Shown here piece by piece: positions 61,559 through 64,000 of a DNA stretch of 64,000 bases. The first letter of the stretch is position 1. The number at the start of each line of letters is the position of its first letter. The notes under the pieces are model-generated. The model searched no databases. It was not told the DNA's origin and was given only the letters and a program-made list of their open reading frames with translations. The stretch is from 21-14-0-10-47-8 sp966211455. GTDB lineage: Bacteria > Bdellovibrionota > Bdellovibrionia > Bdellovibrionales > Bdellovibrionaceae. Made by a program: the position numbers and the translations under genes. Location of the stretch: positions 1 through 64,000 of the forward strand of contig CBIHNI010000015.1 in assembly GCA_966211455.1 (NCBI GenBank), read 5' to 3'.

Positions 61559-61696
61559 TTACAAATACATCTGACGCATCAATTGCGCCTTGAGACGTGC
61601 TTCGATGATTGTCTGTTCCGCTGCATATTGAGGATGCTGACTGGATTCACCCAGCCATTCTTGAACTGCAACTAGAACTTGTTTCACGACTGCCAT
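61559..61696 (-). CDS. 45-residue small protein upstream of the histone gene
   Basis: ATG at 61696 with an AGGAGG site 4 bases upstream opens a 45-codon frame ending TAA at 61559. The product begins MAVVKQVLVAVQEWLG and ends LKAQLMRQMYL; it is helical, with no Cys and no signal peptide. It is 47 bases upstream of the zinc-finger histone gene on the same strand, so the two are probably cotranscribed. No family recognised. The ribosome binding site is among the best in the window, which argues strongly that it is translated. Confidence 0.75.
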   Translation of the reverse strand: MAVVKQVLVAVQEWLGESSQHPQYAAEQTIIEARLKAQLMRQMYL

Positions 61697-61755
61697 GGGG
61701 CCTCCTCTCTTAGTTTCGGACTGACTTTATTTTCGGCGATCCAGTTGCTTTATTC

Positions 61756-61776
61756 AATACCGATCAAAAAGGTATT
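61756..61776. promoter_or_regulatory. Inverted repeat between divergent XRE and small-protein genes
   Basis: AATACC and GGTATT are separated by 9 bases, 35 bases before the XRE gene start. It could be an operator for that regulator. Evidence is only the symmetry and position. Confidence 0.3.
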
Positions 61777-61810
61777 ACAGTATGATACTTATGCGATAAG
61801 GGGTAACACC

Positions 61811-62563
61811 ATGAAAAGCTCCCAGATCTTAGTCGAGACACTGAAGCAGGCTCTGAAAATGAGACGTATCAACTATAAAACATTAGCTCAGGCCTGGGAT
61901 CTTTCCGAGGCCTCTGTAAAGCGCATTATGAGTCAGGGAGATCTGACTTTGGACAGAATCGAACAAGCTTGTTCGCTGATGCAGATGAGCTTTGGCGACT
62001 TGATTCGACTGACGCCTTTTTCCTCGGAAGCTTCAGATCAAGAAATGCCTCTCGAGCATGAAAATGAATTTATCAAAGAGCCGAAGCTTTTCCATTTCTG
62101 GTTGCTGCTCAGTGATGGCAAGACGGTCAAGTGGATCGAAAAGAAATATGAAATCACCAACACAGAGGTGCAGAAGTTTTTGATCACCCTGGATCGGCTT
62201 CAGCTGATCGAGCTTCATCCGGGAAATAAAGCGCGGGTGATCGCTAAGAATCGGGTCCGCTTTCGCAGAGATGGCCCGATGGGAAAACAGATCGTGCGCG
62301 AGGCGAAAGAATCTTTTCTGAACTCTGATTTCAAGGCGGCGGCCGATCATTTGCGTTTCGGTATGTATCGTCTCAATCCGCAAAGTGCATCACGGTACAA
62401 AGTCAAAATGGACAGACTGATCAACGAAATGAAATCCGAAAGTCAGATTGAATCCGATCAGCCTGAAAGCGTCGAGTTCGGATTTTTGCTGGCACTTCGT
62501 CCTTGGACCTCGCCACTTTTGCGCGCCATGATTCCGCGAGAGAAAAAAGAAAAGCTTACTTAA
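61811..62563 (+). CDS. XRE-family regulator 1
   Basis: A 250-residue DNA-binding protein. The Cro/C1 helix-turn-helix is at about 8-60 (INYKTLAQAWDLSEASVKRIMSQGDLTLDRIEQ, read in two parts). A winged-helix-like middle (FWLLLSDGKTVKWIEKKYEITNTEVQKFL, read in two parts) and a helical C-terminus follow. AAGGGGTAACACC precedes the ATG at 61811; the frame is open from 61679 but that start lacks support. Same architecture as the gene at 63274, with the secreted protein between them. Confidence 0.85.
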   Translation: MKSSQILVETLKQALKMRRINYKTLAQAWDLSEASVKRIMSQGDLTLDRIEQACSLMQMSFGDLIRLTPFSSEASDQEMPLEHENEFIKEPKLFHFWLLLSDGKTVKWIEKKYEITNTEVQKFLITLDRLQLIELHPGNKARVIAKNRVRFRRDGPMGKQIVREAKESFLNSDFKAAADHLRFGMYRLNPQSASRYKVKMDRLINEMKSESQIESDQPESVEFGFLLALRPWTSPLLRAMIPREKKEKLT

Positions 62564-62747
62564 GCGGCAGAATTGAAAATGACGGGTTGCAAGCAGATAG
62601 ATCCTGACAAAAATCTAATAGTGAGTCGGAGTGTCTAAACATTCTCCTGTCATGTTCCTAAATTGACGACGACAAAACTTGCGCGCTACTCCTAGATGCG
62701 TACAAACAACGATCCCTTTGGGGTTTACAATAAAAGGAGTTCACAAC

Positions 62748-63221
62748 ATGAAAACAATCATCGCTTTGGCAATCGCATTGTCAGCGTCTGCAGCAATGGC
62801 TTTGGATAAAAACAGCTCATGGTCAGAAATTTTGGGTTCTGGCGCGACTTTGGTTTTCGAAGAAAACTTGGGTGGAATCGCTTTGGAGAACGCTTGCTTG
62901 ACGGCAACTGAAGTTCAATCTATCCGCGCGACAAAAAACTGCGCGAACTTGGTTCCAGTTGAACACAAAGAAGGCGACAGCACTTGGACTGACTGGGTTT
63001 GCGAAAAGTATGTTGTATCTAAAGTGACTTACCCACGCACAACCGAAAAATCAGTTTGCATGGAATACGGCTACGAACAAGACAACTTTGTTTGCACTCA
63101 GTACGGCACTGTTCACGCGACTGTTGCTAGCTCTATCAACGTAACTGTTGAAGAAAACGGTTTTGGCGAAAACGGCAACTACGGTTTCACAAAAGTTTAC
63201 ACTTTCCCAGCTTGCAAGTAA
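62748..63221 (+). CDS. Cysteine-rich secreted protein
   Basis: A 157-residue exported protein. AAGGAG supports the ATG at 62748; the frame open from 62679 is not favoured. The signal peptide ends AMA near residue 17. Six Cys in the mature part (ENACL, KNCAN, WVCEK, SVCME, FVCTQ, PACK) could form three disulfides, with many Tyr and Thr and a beta-rich pattern. Codons are strongly biased to preferred ones (GAA, CGC, AAC), suggesting high expression. A strong terminator follows. Function unknown. Confidence 0.8.
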   Translation: MKTIIALAIALSASAAMALDKNSSWSEILGSGATLVFEENLGGIALENACLTATEVQSIRATKNCANLVPVEHKEGDSTWTDWVCEKYVVSKVTYPRTTEKSVCMEYGYEQDNFVCTQYGTVHATVASSINVTVEENGFGENGNYGFTKVYTFPACK

Positions 63222-63247
63222 TCGCTAGTCTCTGAAAGAAAACGCTG

Positions 63248-63280
63248 AAAAGGCTGGCCTCGTGCCGGCCTTTTTATTTT
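63248..63280 (+). terminator. Rho-independent terminator of the secreted-protein gene
   Basis: An 11-bp stem with one T-G wobble (AAAAGGCTGGC / GCCGGCCTTTT) and a 5-base loop is followed by TTTTTATTTTT. It overlaps the 3' end of the convergent XRE gene. Confidence 0.85.
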
Positions 63281-63999
63281 TCCGGATCCAAAACCCCTTG
63301 CGGGACGATCGCAGTCACGATCGAAACATTGCCCAGATCCTTCGCCGCAGTTGTCAGCTCTTCGCGTTCTGAAATGCGAACTGTTTCGTCCAAAAGGTCT
63401 GACATTTTTCCCAAAAAATTCTCATATGACTTTTTTGAAAGCCGAAGCGCTGCCAGCCGGTGCTGAGAGTTCGCAGTCTTTTTGAGGGCGCGCTTTAATG
63501 TCAGCTCGGACCATTCTTGGTTCAGGTGCTTGGCGATCTTTGAATCATCGGGCCAACGAAATTTTCCGAAAGAGTTAGAGAAAAAGCGATCTTCTCTTTC
63601 CGAAATCAAATCAAGGCTGACAAGTTTCTTCAGTGCTTTTTGCAGATCCGTTGGTTTCAGATGTTGAATCTTTCCCGCTTCTTCTGGGGAAAGTCCTTCG
63701 ACTGTGATGCGCCAGTAGACCGCCAACAAGTTGCGATCATTGAGCAAGGCCTCTTGCTGTCGCGGGCTGAGGGTTTGTGTCGGAATTGACTTCTGCTCGG
63801 CCGCCGCCAAAACTTGGCCCGGAAGAACATGCAAGATTTCGCAAATCTGAAAGAAGCGCCGGAATGAAAGATCTTTTCCGTTCAACATTTTTTTGATTCC
63901 GGACTCGCTCATTTTCAAGTGCTGGGCCAGCTCGCTGTAGGTCACGCCCTTTGTTTTTAGCAGAGCCTTCAGACTTGTGAGATAATTTAAATGTTCCAT
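63274..63999 (-). CDS. XRE-family regulator 2
   Basis: A 241-residue protein with the same layout as regulator 1: Cro/C1 helix-turn-helix at about 5-60 (VTYSELAQHLKMSESGIKKMLNGKDLSF, read in two parts), then a middle winged-helix-like region (LAVYWRITVEGLSPEEAGKIQ) and a helical C-terminus (RLAALRLSKKSYENFLGKMSDLL). The ATG is one base from the window edge, so the ribosome binding site cannot be checked and a longer form is possible. Confidence 0.82.
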   Translation of the reverse strand: MEHLNYLTSLKALLKTKGVTYSELAQHLKMSESGIKKMLNGKDLSFRRFFQICEILHVLPGQVLAAAEQKSIPTQTLSPRQQEALLNDRNLLAVYWRITVEGLSPEEAGKIQHLKPTDLQKALKKLVSLDLISEREDRFFSNSFGKFRWPDDSKIAKHLNQEWSELTLKRALKKTANSQHRLAALRLSKKSYENFLGKMSDLLDETVRISEREELTTAAKDLGNVSIVTAIVPQGVLDPEK

Positions 64000-64000
64000 G

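Noticed and set aside
1..64000. CRISPR arrays, tRNA or rRNA genes, insertion sequences
   Set aside because: No regular spaced repeats, no TPsiC-type GGTTCGAATCC segment in cloverleaf context, and no transposase frame were found by eye.

Overview
The window looks like chromosomal DNA of a Bdellovibrio-type predatory bacterium (Bdellovibrionota). This is inferred from gene content, not from a database search. It holds a mur/fts cell-wall and division cluster, flagellar filament-cap genes, many lipoproteins and OmpA-like proteins, a TIGR02147-type regulator, an HNH/DUF222-like protein, several PilZ proteins and a zinc-finger histone-fold protein. I saw no tRNA, rRNA, CRISPR array or transposase gene.

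Layout. 1-1140: a repeat element and an orphan histidine-kinase-type ATPase. 1240-11018: division and wall cluster murG-murC-murB, an OmpA-like lipoprotein, ftsQ-ftsA-ftsZ and an lpxH-like hydrolase. 11290-15984 (minus): M3 peptidase, nadK, recN. 16058-21047: secreted or surface proteins (aromatic-rich lipoprotein, two trypsin-like proteases), a NUDIX hydrolase and an HNH endonuclease. 21274-31840: fliD-fliS-fliT-like, then a tightly overlapping run of a TPR protein, two GT9 glycosyltransferases, small and unknown proteins, a histidine kinase with its response regulator, and a PilZ-like protein. 31850-34163: rsmD, coaD and an aminotransferase. 34331-40392: an accessory stretch with a TIGR02147 regulator, a SUKH-fold protein and a DUF4143 ATPase, each next to striking palindromes, followed by a DUF2802 protein. 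40524-46218: a membrane acyltransferase-like protein, a large metallopeptidase/propeller/barrel protein, and pal with a DUF4398 lipoprotein and ybgF. 46215-48541: tsaD-rsmA-smpB. 48483-53713: HAMP protein, charged lipoprotein, PilZ protein, YihY and an ABC-F ATPase. 53831-60902: DEAD-box helicase and a complete RND efflux operon. 60993-63999: zinc-finger histone, a 45-residue protein, and two XRE regulators flanking a cysteine-rich secreted protein.

How the genes work together. The first third serves envelope growth and division: lipid II synthesis, the FtsQ/A/Z divisome and lipid A. The flagellar genes run straight into LPS-type glycosyltransferases and a signalling pair, so that block may couple surface glycan and flagellar assembly. 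Pal, YbgF and the TolB-like fusion protein form an outer-membrane tethering neighbourhood.

The most unusual items are: a modular hairpin repeat family at the 3' ends of genes (three copies); duplicated perfect palindromes over the start codon of the DUF4143 ATPase; two back-to-back 32-bp palindromes upstream of the SUKH gene; a three-hairpin element between the Pal-linked lipoprotein and ybgF; the zinc-finger histone; the peptidase/propeller/barrel fusion; and three well-formed small genes (25, 45 and 54 residues).
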